This document shows positions 41,582 through 50,451 of a stretch of DNA of 61,021 nt, piece by piece. The translations under genes and the position numbers were made by a program. Source of the DNA: Streptomyces sp. col6 (GTDB taxonomy: Bacteria > Actinomycetota > Actinomycetes > Streptomycetales > Streptomycetaceae); contig NZ_RDBL01000011.1 of NCBI RefSeq assembly GCF_008042035.1, positions 9,424 through 70,444 on the forward strand, in the 5' to 3' direction. A model generated the notes under the pieces. It worked only from the letters and a program-made list of their open reading frames with translations. It did no database searches and was not told where the DNA came from. Numbering within the stretch: the first letter of the stretch is position 1; each line of letters opens with the position of its first letter.

Positions 41582-43126
41582 GTGACGACCCCCGCCGCAT
41601 CGGAGGGACCTGGAGACAGGAAACAACGCCCGGGTGGGGGAGGGGACCCGGACCGCGATCCGCGCGACGAGGCGGCGGCGCCCGGTGACTCCGGGCTCGG
41701 CACCGTCACCACCGCCGTACCCGCCCGGCTGGACCGGCTGCCCTGGTCGCGCTGGCACTGGATGATCGTCATCGGCCTCGGCACGGTGTGGATTCTGGAC
41801 GGCCTCGAAGTCACGACGGTCGGCAACATCGCGAGCCGGCTCTCCGAGGACGGGTCGGGCCTGGACATCACGTCCGCCCAGGTCACCGGACTTGCCGCCG
41901 CCCTCTATGTGGCGGGTGCCTGTACGGGGGCGCTGTTCTTCGGCTGGCTCACCGACCGCTACGGCCGCAAGAAGCTCTTCATGGTGACGCTCGCGGTCTA
42001 CCTCGCGGCGACCGCCATGACCGCGCTGTCCTTCAGCGCGTGGTGGTTCTTCCTCTTCCGCTTCCTGACCGGCTTCGGCATCGGCGGCGAGTACGCGGCG
42101 ATCAACTCCGCGATCGACGAACTGATCCCCTCGAAGTACCGGGGCCGGGTCGACCTCATCATCAACGGCAGCTACTGGCTGGGCGCGGTCGGCGGTGCGC
42201 TGCTCTCGATCGTCATGCTGAACACGGACTACTTCCCCAAGGACCTGGGCTGGCGACTCACCTTCGCCCTGGGCGTCGTCCTGGGCCTCGTGATCCTGCT
42301 CGTACGCCGGCACGTGCCGGAAAGCCCGCGCTGGCAGTTCATCCACGGCCACGGAGAGGAGGCCGACAAGCTGGTGGACTCCGTCGAGCGGGAGATCGAG
42401 GAGGAGAAGCACGAGCCGCTGCCGCCGCCGGCCGGGGAGATCACGATCCACGAGCGCAAGAGCATCGGCTTCGGACTCATCGCCAAGACCGTCTTCCACA
42501 GCTACCCCAAGCGTGCGGTGCTCGGCCTCTCCCTCTTCATCGGGCAGGCGTTCCTCTACAACGCGATCACCTTCGGTTTCGGTGCGATCCTCACGACGTT
42601 CTACGACGTGGAGAGCGGTCACACCGGCTACTACTTCGCGGTGATCGCGGCGGGCAACTTCATCGGCCCGCTGGTGCTGGGCAAGCTGTTCGACACGATC
42701 GGACGGCGCGTCATGATCGCCGGCACCTACATCCTGCCGGGCATCCTGCTGTTCATCACGGCCTGGCTGTTCGACCGGGGCTCGCTGACCGCCAACACCC
42801 TCACCGCCTGCTGGTGCGTGGTGCTGTTCTTCGCCTCGGCCGGCGCGAGCAGCGCGTATCTCACGGTCTCCGAGGTGTTCCCCATGGAGACCCGGGCCAT
42901 GGCCATCGCCTTCTTCTACGCGATCGGTACCGCGGCCGGCGGGATCAGCGGCCCCCTGATCTTCGCCGACCTCACCGAGTCCGGCGTCCCGGGCGACACC
43001 GCCCTCGCCTTCTCCATCGGCGCCGGCCTGATGTGCGCGGCGGGCCTCGTCGCGGCTTTCCTCGCGGTCGACGCCGAGCAGCGCTCCCTTGAGGACATCG
43101 CGAAGCCGCTGTCCCAGACGACGTAA
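41582..43126 (+). CDS. MFS transporter, sugar-porter-like
   Basis: A 514-residue twelve-helix transporter with a cytoplasmic, charged N-terminus of about 55 residues. Signature loops are FFGWLTDRYGRKKLFM after helix 2, RFLTGFGIGGEYAAINSAIDELIPSKYRGR and the sugar-transporter motif VRRHVPESPRW in the central loop, with LFDTIGRRVM in the second half. It could import a sugar or organic acid. The GTG at 41582 has GAGGAGG 8 bases upstream; the frame is open much further but without a start site. A TetR gene follows in the opposite direction. Confidence 0.88.
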   Translation: MTTPAASEGPGDRKQRPGGGGDPDRDPRDEAAAPGDSGLGTVTTAVPARLDRLPWSRWHWMIVIGLGTVWILDGLEVTTVGNIASRLSEDGSGLDITSAQVTGLAAALYVAGACTGALFFGWLTDRYGRKKLFMVTLAVYLAATAMTALSFSAWWFFLFRFLTGFGIGGEYAAINSAIDELIPSKYRGRVDLIINGSYWLGAVGGALLSIVMLNTDYFPKDLGWRLTFALGVVLGLVILLVRRHVPESPRWQFIHGHGEEADKLVDSVEREIEEEKHEPLPPPAGEITIHERKSIGFGLIAKTVFHSYPKRAVLGLSLFIGQAFLYNAITFGFGAILTTFYDVESGHTGYYFAVIAAGNFIGPLVLGKLFDTIGRRVMIAGTYILPGILLFITAWLFDRGSLTANTLTACWCVVLFFASAGASSAYLTVSEVFPMETRAMAIAFFYAIGTAAGGISGPLIFADLTESGVPGDTALAFSIGAGLMCAAGLVAAFLAVDAEQRSLEDIAKPLSQTT

Positions 43127-43144
43127 CGCGGCCGGGCGCGGCCC

Positions 43145-43777
43145 TCAGGCCGGACCCGTCGTCGCGGACGCGGGTCCGGCCAGTCCGTGCAGCAGCAGCC
43201 GGGTGAGCGTGTCCACGATCTCGTCGTCGGAGATCCCGGGCCGGCCGGGCCCCGCCGTCGTCACCGCGAACGCGAGCTGCGAGACCATCGCCCCCATCGC
43301 CGCCGCCACCACGGCGGGGTCGCCCGGCAGCCGGTGGCCCCGGTCGCGCAGCCAGGCCAGGTGCTCGCGGAAGATGCCCGTGTCCCCGGCCAGGCTCGCC
43401 CAGGCGCGGCCCTCGCTCGGCGGCCCCGCGAACGTGGTCTGCATCAGCGCCACGATCACCGGAAGATGGTCACGGACGACCCCCCAGGTGGCCGCCAGAT
43501 GCGCGCGCAGCTGCGCGGGGTCGGTCAGGTCGTGGTCGGCCGGGTGCTCCTGCGCGCCCATCTCCGCGGCCAGTTGTGCGTGAAGATCGCCCACCAGGGC
43601 CTTGAGCAGCGCTTCCTTGTCCGCGAAGTGCGCGTAGAAGGAGCCGGTGGCGCGCCCGGCCTCGCGGGTGATGTCGGTGATCTTCGTATCGAGGTAGCCG
43701 CGCTCGGCGAACAGCCTGCGTGCCGCGTCCTTCAGTGCCGCCTCGGTCTCGGCGGCCTTTTCCTTGCGAACGCCCAT
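43145..43777 (-). CDS. TetR-family regulator of the divergent monooxygenase
   Basis: A 210-residue repressor. The helix-turn-helix (about 12-58) reads ALKDAARRLFAERGYLDTKITDITREAGRATGSFYAHFADKEALL, a canonical TetR unit, and is followed by a TetR_C-type ligand domain. It is transcribed away from an FAD monooxygenase gene, and two tandem inverted repeats lie between them (43842-43870), the classic layout of a repressor controlling a divergent oxidoreductase. Confidence 0.9.
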   Translation of the reverse strand: MGVRKEKAAETEAALKDAARRLFAERGYLDTKITDITREAGRATGSFYAHFADKEALLKALVGDLHAQLAAEMGAQEHPADHDLTDPAQLRAHLAATWGVVRDHLPVIVALMQTTFAGPPSEGRAWASLAGDTGIFREHLAWLRDRGHRLPGDPAVVAAAMGAMVSQLAFAVTTAGPGRPGISDDEIVDTLTRLLLHGLAGPASATTGPA

Positions 43778-43841
43778 CGGGCGGGGCTCCTTGTCGCTTG
43801 ACGCGTGGTCGTGCGCTCCATCATAGTGAACGCGAGTTCGG

Positions 43842-43870
43842 TGAATATTGATTCAATGAATACTGATTCA
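43842..43870. promoter_or_regulatory. tandem TetR operators
   Basis: Two 14-bp elements, TGAATATTGATTCA (43842-43855) and TGAATACTGATTCA (43857-43870), repeat with a 15-base period. Each has TGAAT/ATTCA inverted arms. They lie directly upstream of the monooxygenase start (43881) in an AT-rich patch and are the likely binding sites of the divergent TetR protein. Confidence 0.8.
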
Positions 43871-43880
43871 GGGGGCTGAT

Positions 43881-45047
43881 GTGAACGTCATCGTCGTCGG
43901 CGGGGGAGTGGCCGGAGTGGCGAGCGCCATCGCGCTGCGGCGGCTCGGCGTGGAGGTCGCGGTCTACGAGGCGTACGCCGAACCGGCAGGCCGGGTGGGC
44001 TCGTTCCTGAGCATCGCGTCCAACGGGCAGCGGGTGCTGCGGGCCCTCGGCGTCCTGGACCGGGTGCGCGGCGCGGGCATCGACGTGCCGCGCCAGCGCA
44101 TGTGGTCCGGCTCCGGAAAGCTCCTCGGGGACGTACCGCGCGGACGGCTCGGCGGCGACGACCTGCACAGCGTGACCCTGATGCGGGGCGCGCTGGTCGA
44201 GACGCTGCGTGCCGAGGCGGTGGCCGCCGGCGCCCATGTCGTCACCGGTGAAAGGCTGGTGGACGCGGTCGCCACGGACACGGGTGTACGCGCGGTCTTC
44301 GCGAGCGGCCGCACGGCGGAGGCCTCCCTGCTCGTCGGCGCGGACGGTATCCACTCGGTGACCCGGACCCTGCTCGACCCGCGCGCACCCGTCCCCGCCT
44401 ACGCCGGCCTGTACAGCGTCTCCGGCGTCTCCGAGGGCGTGCCTGCCGAAGCCGGCGTCTTCCACATGACGTTCGCCCGCAACGGCGCCTTCCTCCACCT
44501 CGCGGCCCCCGACGGCAGGGTCTGGTGGTCGGCCCAGGTCGCGAGCCCCGGACAACCGGACCTCGACCGCGCGGACGACGCGTGGCTCGCCCACCTCGCC
44601 GGCCTGTACCGGAATGAACGCGTGCCGTCCGAGGTCCTCGCCGCCACCGTCGAACTGCACCGGCCCACGCTGACGCACACTCTGGACGCGGTGACGGTCC
44701 GGCACAACGACCGCGTCGTACTGCTCGGCGACGCCGACCACCCCGTGGGCGCCGGGCAGGGTGCTTCGATGGCCCTGGAGGACGCCCTCGTCCTTGCCCG
44801 GTCACTGGGCACGCAGACCTCCGTCGCGGCCGCACTCTCCGCCTACGACGCCGCCCGCTCGGACCGGCTCGCAAGGATGGCCAGGGCGGCGGCGGGCAAC
44901 CGCGACTCCAAGACGGCGGGCCCGCTCGGCCGGTGGGCGCGTGACCTGATGATGCCGCTGGGCATCCGGTTCTTCTACGAGAAGGCCACGGCCTGGCTCT
45001 ACACGTACGACTGCGGCGAACTCCCGGGTGCCGCCCAGCGAGGCTGA
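43881..45047 (+). CDS. FAD-dependent monooxygenase (UbiH/PHBH-like)
   Basis: A 388-residue class A flavoprotein hydroxylase. The N-terminal VVGGGVAGVASAIALRRLGVEVAVYEA is the FAD-binding Rossmann motif, LLVGADGIHSVTR is the DG motif for FAD/NAD(P)H, and VVLLGDADHPVGAGQGASMALEDALVLA is the GD motif. It should hydroxylate an aromatic or similar substrate, for instance a drug taken up by the cell, given its TetR control. GTG at 43881 follows GGGGGCTGAT. The two operators upstream suggest substrate induction. Confidence 0.92.
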   Translation: MNVIVVGGGVAGVASAIALRRLGVEVAVYEAYAEPAGRVGSFLSIASNGQRVLRALGVLDRVRGAGIDVPRQRMWSGSGKLLGDVPRGRLGGDDLHSVTLMRGALVETLRAEAVAAGAHVVTGERLVDAVATDTGVRAVFASGRTAEASLLVGADGIHSVTRTLLDPRAPVPAYAGLYSVSGVSEGVPAEAGVFHMTFARNGAFLHLAAPDGRVWWSAQVASPGQPDLDRADDAWLAHLAGLYRNERVPSEVLAATVELHRPTLTHTLDAVTVRHNDRVVLLGDADHPVGAGQGASMALEDALVLARSLGTQTSVAAALSAYDAARSDRLARMARAAAGNRDSKTAGPLGRWARDLMMPLGIRFFYEKATAWLYTYDCGELPGAAQRG

Positions 45048-45125
45048 CGTCGCATCCCGGGGCTTCGCACCGGTGCCCCGGAAACCAGGTGCGGGCCGTC
45101 GTCCCGGTGGTGTGGGATCGGCGGC

Positions 45126-45992
45126 ATGACGATCGCACTCGACACGCCGGACATCGACCGACTGGTCACCGCGGGGGACGCGCTGCGGGACTGGCAGGAG
45201 GAAGGCGCACCGATGCAGCTGCATCCGGGGGACCTGGGCTGGTTCTGGCGGGCCGGCCCGCGGGCCACCGCCGAGGCCGTCAGGACCTGGAGCCGGGGCG
45301 GGCGGATCCTCGCCGTCGGGCTGCTCGACGGCCCCGGCCTGGTGCGGCTCACCACCGCGCCGGACGCCCGCCGGGACGAGGAACTGGCGCGCCACCTGGT
45401 CGCCGACCTGACCGCCCCCGCGCGTGGCGTGCTGCCCAGGGGCAGGGCGGCCGTCGAGGCGCCGGAGGACGCCCTGGTGCGGGAGTTGCTGGCCGACGCG
45501 GGCTGGGGCACCGACGAGCCGTGGTCGCCGCTGCGCCGGGACCTGAGCGCGCCCGTGGCCGAGCCGGGGCTGCGGATCGAGGTCGCCGGTCCCGACCGGG
45601 CACACCTGGTGGCGGAGGTCGTCCGGGGAGCCTTCGAGGGCTCACGGTTCACGTACGAGCGGTGGCAAGCCATGGCGTCCGGCCCGCTGTTCGGCGATGC
45701 CCGCTGCCTGCTCGCGTACGACGACCGGGGCGACGCGGTCGCGACGGTGACGGTGTGGTCGGCCGGGCCGGGGCGGCCGGGGGTCCTCGAACCCATGGGT
45801 GTGCACCGGGACCACCGCGGCCGGGGCCACGGCCGGGCGATCACCCTCGCCGCCGCGGGCGCCCTCCGGGAGCTGGGCTCGTCCAGCGCCCTTGTCTGCA
45901 CCCCGAGCTCCAACACCGGCGGCGTGATCACGTACGTGGCGGGCGGCTTCGAGCGCCGCCCCGAGATCCACGACTGTTTCCGGAGCGCCTGA
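45126..45992 (+). CDS. GNAT-family N-acetyltransferase (long form)
   Basis: A 288-residue protein. The second half is a GNAT domain with the acetyl-CoA motif PMGVHRDHRGRGHGRAITLAAAGAL near residue 220-245 and SNTGGVITYVAGGFERR at the end. The first half (about 1-140) looks like a degenerate GNAT-like lobe with no motif A. The substrate is unknown. It follows the monooxygenase by 78 bases on the same strand and could be in its operon. Confidence 0.82.
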   Translation: MTIALDTPDIDRLVTAGDALRDWQEEGAPMQLHPGDLGWFWRAGPRATAEAVRTWSRGGRILAVGLLDGPGLVRLTTAPDARRDEELARHLVADLTAPARGVLPRGRAAVEAPEDALVRELLADAGWGTDEPWSPLRRDLSAPVAEPGLRIEVAGPDRAHLVAEVVRGAFEGSRFTYERWQAMASGPLFGDARCLLAYDDRGDAVATVTVWSAGPGRPGVLEPMGVHRDHRGRGHGRAITLAAAGALRELGSSSALVCTPSSNTGGVITYVAGGFERRPEIHDCFRSA

Positions 45993-46116
45993 ACGGCGGA
46001 CGTCGCGGGCCGGGCGGCGCCTCACGCGAACCGCCCGACACCGTCGCTGATCATGGACGGGGCGGATCGGGGCACATGGCGGTCGATGACATTCGCGACC
46101 TGATGAGGGAGACGCC

Positions 46117-46887
46117 GTGCCGATACGCAGAACCAGAAGCGTCACGCCCCGCACCCCCACCACTCACTCGCTGCGCAGCCCGCTGCTCACCCTCGCCCTG
46201 GCCGGCGCCGTGATCTGCGGAGGAGTCCTGCTCTTCGTGCGCTTCGCCCACTGGGCCGGCGACCACCCGGTCACCGCCGTGCTGTTGGCGCTGCTCGCCC
46301 TGCCGGTGCTCCACACCCTGTTCCGGGCGATGCCTCGCGCCCGCGAGCTGCGCCGGGCGGCCCGCGCGGGCATGACGCCTCCGGCGGAGGAGACCATCAC
46401 CGAACCGGACCCCGGCCCGCTGCTTCTTCTGCAGGCCCCCACCGACGCGCGGGACGGGCTGACCGCCGTACTCCCGCCCCGGGTGCCCGACTTCACCGCT
46501 CTCGACCCGGACGGCTTCGAGGCGGCCGTGGCCGAGCTGTGCGAACGGGACGGCTGCCAGGAGGTCGAGGTGGTCGGCGGCGCCGGCGACCTGGGAGCCG
46601 ATGTCCTCGCGACCGCGCCGGACGGCCGGCGCGTCGTCGTGCAGTGCAAGCAGTACGGACCCGCGCACAAGGTGGGCTCCCAGGACCTCCAGCGCTTCGG
46701 CGGCACCTGCTGGACGGTCCACGGCGCGCAGCTGGCCGCCGTCGTGACGACCAGTGAGTTCACCGCGCCGGCCCTGGAGTACGCGGAGGCGTGCGGCATC
46801 CAGTGCGTCGACGGCGCCACGCTCAACGCCTGGGCCGAGGGCGCCGGACCGGCCCCCTGGGGCCCGGCGATGGTGGATTCGGCGTGA
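46117..46887 (+). CDS. membrane-anchored Mrr-like restriction endonuclease domain protein
   Basis: A 256-residue protein with two N-terminal hydrophobic helices (about 22-45 and 50-68) and a C-terminal Mrr-cat/PD-(D/E)xK domain (about 125-245). Motif residues are the Glu of FEAAVAELCERDG, the Asp of GDLGADVLA and Q-x-K in VVVQCKQYG. Mrr-type enzymes cut modified or foreign DNA; membrane-tethered members are common in actinomycetes and their role is not settled. The GTG at 46117 has GAGGGAG 6-8 bases upstream. No methyltransferase partner of a restriction system is adjacent. Confidence 0.85.
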   Translation: MPIRRTRSVTPRTPTTHSLRSPLLTLALAGAVICGGVLLFVRFAHWAGDHPVTAVLLALLALPVLHTLFRAMPRARELRRAARAGMTPPAEETITEPDPGPLLLLQAPTDARDGLTAVLPPRVPDFTALDPDGFEAAVAELCERDGCQEVEVVGGAGDLGADVLATAPDGRRVVVQCKQYGPAHKVGSQDLQRFGGTCWTVHGAQLAAVVTTSEFTAPALEYAEACGIQCVDGATLNAWAEGAGPAPWGPAMVDSA

Positions 46888-47034
46888 GCGCCTGGACGAC
46901 GGGAGCGCGCGGGATGGCCCAGAGAGTGGTGTGGATCCATCAACTGCCTTTTACCAGTGCTTAGTTGTGTGTGATGCCGGTGTGAACTTTGATCACGGGG
47001 ACAAGGCCCCTCCGTGACCCGGGAGTACACAGCC

Positions 47035-47853
47035 ATGCATAGTGGAGTCGAGGCGACCGCCTACCTCGTCAATGAGTCCCGGGCCCGGCGGCCCGATCTC
47101 TCGCAGGACCCGTTCGCAGGCGCCTGGATCCCCGATCAGGAGCGGCCCGCCGTACGCGGGCTGTGGGACAAGTACGCCGAAGTGACCTACGAACACGACG
47201 ACCTGGTCGTCTCCTTGCGTGGCAGATACATAGCCGACACCCTCGCCGCCCAGCTGGCCAAGGACCCCGACACGGTCCTCGTGAGCTGTGGCGCCGGGTT
47301 CTCCTCGTACCCCTGGCTCCTGCCCTTCGCCGGGGCGCTGGAAGTCGATCTGCCCGGCATGGCCGAGGCCAAGCGGGAGCGTGCGGCGGAGCTGATGGCG
47401 GCGGGCGTGCTGCCGCGGCGCGACGTACGGCACCTGCCGATGGACCTCAGGGACGAGGCGGCGCGCGCGGAACTCACCTCGCTGGTACGTGAATGGGCCG
47501 ACGGGCGGCCCGTGGCCTATGTGGCCGAGGGGGTGGTCTTCTATCTGCCCGCGCGCACCGCGCGCGCGGTGACCGGCCTCGGGGCGAGCTTCGGTACGTG
47601 TGCCGTCAGCGCGGTCAGCTACTGGCCCGCCGCGTCCGCCGGCAGTCAGGTGCTGGCCGACCAGCGCGACTGGTTCCGCAGCCGGTCGGTCCCCGAGGAG
47701 GCGTCCTTCCTGACCCACGACGAGCTGGTCACGCTGTTCGGCACGGAGATCGAGGACCGCGGGCCCGAGGACCTGCAACGCCACTACCTCGACCGCGTGA
47801 TCGTGTCCGAGGCCGGGCTGATCCCCGAGTACGTCGCCGTCGCCTGGACGTGA
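47035..47853 (+). CDS. SAM-dependent methyltransferase, LCM/TcmP-like
   Basis: A 272-residue class I methyltransferase of the leucine-carboxyl-methyltransferase-like group. VLVSCGAGFSSYPWLL replaces the usual glycine-rich motif, VDLPGMAEAKRERAAEL is the family's acidic loop, and VAYVAEGVVFYL is motif IV. Relatives methylate polyketide or small-molecule carboxyl or hydroxyl groups. The ATG at 47035 follows GGGAG; an in-frame GTG at 47014 is a possible alternative. The 147 bases upstream are fairly AT-rich and probably carry the promoter. Confidence 0.85.
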   Translation: MHSGVEATAYLVNESRARRPDLSQDPFAGAWIPDQERPAVRGLWDKYAEVTYEHDDLVVSLRGRYIADTLAAQLAKDPDTVLVSCGAGFSSYPWLLPFAGALEVDLPGMAEAKRERAAELMAAGVLPRRDVRHLPMDLRDEAARAELTSLVREWADGRPVAYVAEGVVFYLPARTARAVTGLGASFGTCAVSAVSYWPAASAGSQVLADQRDWFRSRSVPEEASFLTHDELVTLFGTEIEDRGPEDLQRHYLDRVIVSEAGLIPEYVAVAWT

Positions 47854-47884
47854 CGGCGGCTGTCGCCGGGCCGTACGGGCCCGC

Positions 47885-48928
47885 TCAGCCCTGACGTACG
47901 ACCGGAACTGCCGCACAGCCCCGGCGCTCCGCGTCACGACGGGCGAGGCCCGGCGACGGGCCGGCGCCCACGACCCGGCCGTCCAGGACCGCGAGCCAGC
48001 CGCCCTCGGGCAGCCCGGTACGCAGCCCCTCCGTATCGGCCGGGTCGATCGCCCGCAGCAGCATGGGGTCCGGGTCCGCCGGTGCGAGGGCCGCCGCCGC
48101 GTTCGGGGTGCCCGCACGCCACTCGGCGACCGTACGCTCGGCGCCCCGCACCCGTATCCACAGCACGTGCTGGAGAACGATCAGCGGACCGAGCGCGGTC
48201 AGCAGCGGGAACGCACCGGTCAGCACCCCGAGGCCGAACAGCAGGCTGACGGCGCCCGACACCGCCACCCCGGCCCCCGCCGCCAGCAGACCCGCGGCAC
48301 GTCCGAACGCCTTGACCGCCACCAGCGGGAAGAGGACGAGCAGCAGCAGGTCGCCCAGGCCCAGGGCCACCGGCGGATCGCCACGGGTGACGGCGAGCAG
48401 CGGGGCGAACGGCAGCCCCATCACCTGGACCGCGAACCGGTCCATCACCGAGGTGAGCCCCGTCGCCACCAGGTCGTAGCAGGCCAGCGCCCCCGCGAAC
48501 CAGGCCACGTGCGCCGACCGCATCCCGGCCTGCGCCCACATGTTCGCCACGCCCACGACGGCCGTCGCGAGCAGCACATCGGTGAGGACGAGCACGGCGA
48601 GCGACCGGTCCGCGAACGCGCACCCGGCGGTCGCGGCGACCGCCATGAGTGCGAGCGACCAGGCCCTGCCCCCGCCGATGACCGGGGCCAGGGTGAACTG
48701 GAGCGCCGCGCAGAGCACCAGACCGAAGACGACGGCGACCATGGCCCGGGGCAGCTCCAGATAGAGCAGGGGAGCGGCCACGACCACGACGAACACCACC
48801 GCGACATCGGCGAGTTCGTACCGTCCCACCGGCGGGCGCGGCATCCGCACCCGGGCGAAGTAGCCGAGGCCCGCCAGAGTGATCGCGGCGGTGCAGCAGT
48901 TCAGGCCCACCAGGGCCGCGGCGCTCAT
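47885..48928 (-). CDS. nine-helix GxGD-type membrane protein, presenilin-like candidate protease
   Basis: A 347-residue protein with nine predicted membrane helices (roughly 4-24, 39-58, 62-84, 90-106, 110-132, 139-161, 186-208, 211-235, 239-259) and a soluble tail of about 85 residues. Helix 6 contains Tyr151-Asp152, helix 7 contains Gly-Leu-Gly-Asp (190-193), and helix 9 begins with FPLLTAL. This is the topology and motif order of GxGD intramembrane aspartyl proteases (presenilin/SPP, archaeal PSH), with a degenerate PAL element. The tail ends with a short domain (about 309-347, GGWLAVLDGRVVGAG) that resembles DUF5678. Its start overlaps the ligase stop (ATGA), so it belongs to the peptide-ligase operon. 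Proteolysis of the encoded peptide is inference; a prepilin-peptidase-type enzyme or an inactive relative are alternatives. Confidence 0.65.
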   Translation of the reverse strand: MSAAALVGLNCCTAAITLAGLGYFARVRMPRPPVGRYELADVAVVFVVVVAAPLLYLELPRAMVAVVFGLVLCAALQFTLAPVIGGGRAWSLALMAVAATAGCAFADRSLAVLVLTDVLLATAVVGVANMWAQAGMRSAHVAWFAGALACYDLVATGLTSVMDRFAVQVMGLPFAPLLAVTRGDPPVALGLGDLLLLVLFPLVAVKAFGRAAGLLAAGAGVAVSGAVSLLFGLGVLTGAFPLLTALGPLIVLQHVLWIRVRGAERTVAEWRAGTPNAAAALAPADPDPMLLRAIDPADTEGLRTGLPEGGWLAVLDGRVVGAGPSPGLARRDAERRGCAAVPVVRQG

Positions 48929-50391
48929 GCCGGGCTCGTGACGGGAGTGGTGGCCGGGCGGGCCGGTTCGAAGGTGTGCTCGCGCAGATCGGCCCGGACC
49001 GGACCGGTCGGCGGCATCGTGGCCGGGTCGTCGTGCAGCACGATGGCGTTCAGCCCGAGCCCCAGGGCGGTGGCCCGCTCCTCCAGCCTGCCCAGGAGAC
49101 CGGCGGCGGGCAGCCGTCGGACGAGTACGTGCAGGCGGGGGCCCGGCGGCCCCTCGGCCAGGGCGGAGCGCGCCGGCAGCGGGACGTCCCGCTCCGCCTC
49201 CAGCAGCTCCAGCACCGACCGGGTCGGTACCGCGATGCTCAGCGGCCCCGACCAGCGGCCGAGGATCTGGGAGGTCGCGGGCAGATGGGCCAGCTCGCAG
49301 GCGGGTGGCTCCCCGGGCAGCCGGACCAGGTCGCCGGTCGCGTACCGCAGCAGCAGGGTGCAGTCCCGGTAGGGCACGTAGGGCGTCTGTACGAGCATGC
49401 CCGCACCGCCCGGTTCCGTCGGAGCGTGGGTCACCGGATCCAGGACTTCCAGATGCCCGAACTCGGTGGTGTGGTGGAGATGCCCCTCGCTGCACGGGGT
49501 GCCGCCCGACGGCACGGCCTCGGTCATCATGTACGAGGTGGAGACAGCGGCCCCCAGCGCGGCCTCGGCCCGCTCCCGCAACGGCTCCGAGAGCGGCTCG
49601 CCACCCACGCCGATATGGGTCAGCCCGAAGTCCTGGGCCCGCCAGCCGCCCTGCTCGGCCTCCTCGACCAGGGCCGCCAGGTAGGAGGCCGACAGCGTCA
49701 GATGGGTGATTTGCGGGGCCTTCCCGCGCAGCCCGAGCGGAGCGGCCAGCCGGTCGAGCGCCACCGCGGGGGCCACGGTGCCGAGTTGGACGAATGACGC
49801 CCCGATCCGGGTCACCGACTCCTCGACGTTGAGCAACGGCAGCGTCGCGCGCGAGCAGCCCGCGTACGCCAGCGTGTGCTGGGGGCGCAGGCCCTGCGCG
49901 AGCACGGCGGAGACGGTGCTCATGGCGACCGAGATCTCGACCTCCGCCCGGGAGAACCACACGGTGGTGGGGGTGCCGCTGGTCCCGGTGGTCAGTGCCA
50001 TCAGCGCCGGTGCGGAGACGGCCGACACGAAGGCCGCCGGCAGCCCGCGCAGCTCCGCCTTCGGCGTGACCGGCACCTGATCCCAGGTCTCCGGGGTCAG
50101 CGCCTCCGGATCGATCCCCAGCCGGTCGAACGTCCGCCGGTAGTACGCGGTGTGCCGGGCGGCCGCCCGAGCCGTCGCCCGCAGGCTGCGCTCGGTGACG
50201 GTCCGCCGCACGGCGGGATCGACCGCACCGGCCGTCCCGGGCAGCAGCGCCGAGTCCGCGCCCGGCTCGCCGAACTCCGCGAGGGTCGCGACGAGATCCC
50301 GGGCGATGCGCTCCAGGTCGTACGGACGGATACGGCGATTGCGCAGGATCGCGGCGCCGTAGCGGAGCTGGCTGAGCGCGGTACCGAACAA
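48925..50391 (-). CDS. PaaK/LuxE-like adenylate-forming ligase
   Basis: A 488-residue adenylating enzyme of the phenylacetate-CoA ligase / coenzyme F390 synthetase / LuxE superfamily. LTTGTSGTPTTVWFS near residue 135 is the P-loop-like AMP motif, SYMMTEAVPSGG is the A5-equivalent and LLLRYATGDLVRLPG the A7-equivalent. The N-terminal helical region (about 1-100) is typical of PaaK-like members. It would activate a carboxylate, which could be an acyl group or the C-terminus of the small peptide encoded just upstream. It has a GGGAGG-like site before the ATG at 50391 and is coupled to the membrane protein gene. Confidence 0.8.
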   Translation of the reverse strand: MFGTALSQLRYGAAILRNRRIRPYDLERIARDLVATLAEFGEPGADSALLPGTAGAVDPAVRRTVTERSLRATARAAARHTAYYRRTFDRLGIDPEALTPETWDQVPVTPKAELRGLPAAFVSAVSAPALMALTTGTSGTPTTVWFSRAEVEISVAMSTVSAVLAQGLRPQHTLAYAGCSRATLPLLNVEESVTRIGASFVQLGTVAPAVALDRLAAPLGLRGKAPQITHLTLSASYLAALVEEAEQGGWRAQDFGLTHIGVGGEPLSEPLRERAEAALGAAVSTSYMMTEAVPSGGTPCSEGHLHHTTEFGHLEVLDPVTHAPTEPGGAGMLVQTPYVPYRDCTLLLRYATGDLVRLPGEPPACELAHLPATSQILGRWSGPLSIAVPTRSVLELLEAERDVPLPARSALAEGPPGPRLHVLVRRLPAAGLLGRLEERATALGLGLNAIVLHDDPATMPPTGPVRADLREHTFEPARPATTPVTSPA

Positions 50392-50408
50392 AGAGGCCTC
50401 CCTACGCC

Positions 50409-50434
50409 TGGACCGGGGCTTAACTCCCGGTCCA
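50409..50434 (-). terminator. stem-loop between peptide and ligase genes (attenuator-like)
   Basis: TGGACCGGG (50409-50417) and CCCGGTCCA (50426-50434) form a perfect 9-bp stem with an 8-base loop, 18 bases after the peptide stop and 18 bases before the ligase start. Such partial terminators are typical after precursor-peptide genes and raise peptide expression above that of downstream enzymes. Confidence 0.65.
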
Positions 50435-50451
50435 GGCCGGGGCGGGCCCGG

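Noticed and set aside
47885..48928. Assignment of the GxGD protein as a type IV prepilin peptidase
   Set aside because: The Tyr-Asp in helix 6, nine helices, PAL-like helix 9 and absence of pilin genes nearby favour the presenilin-like group; the alternative is kept as a caveat.
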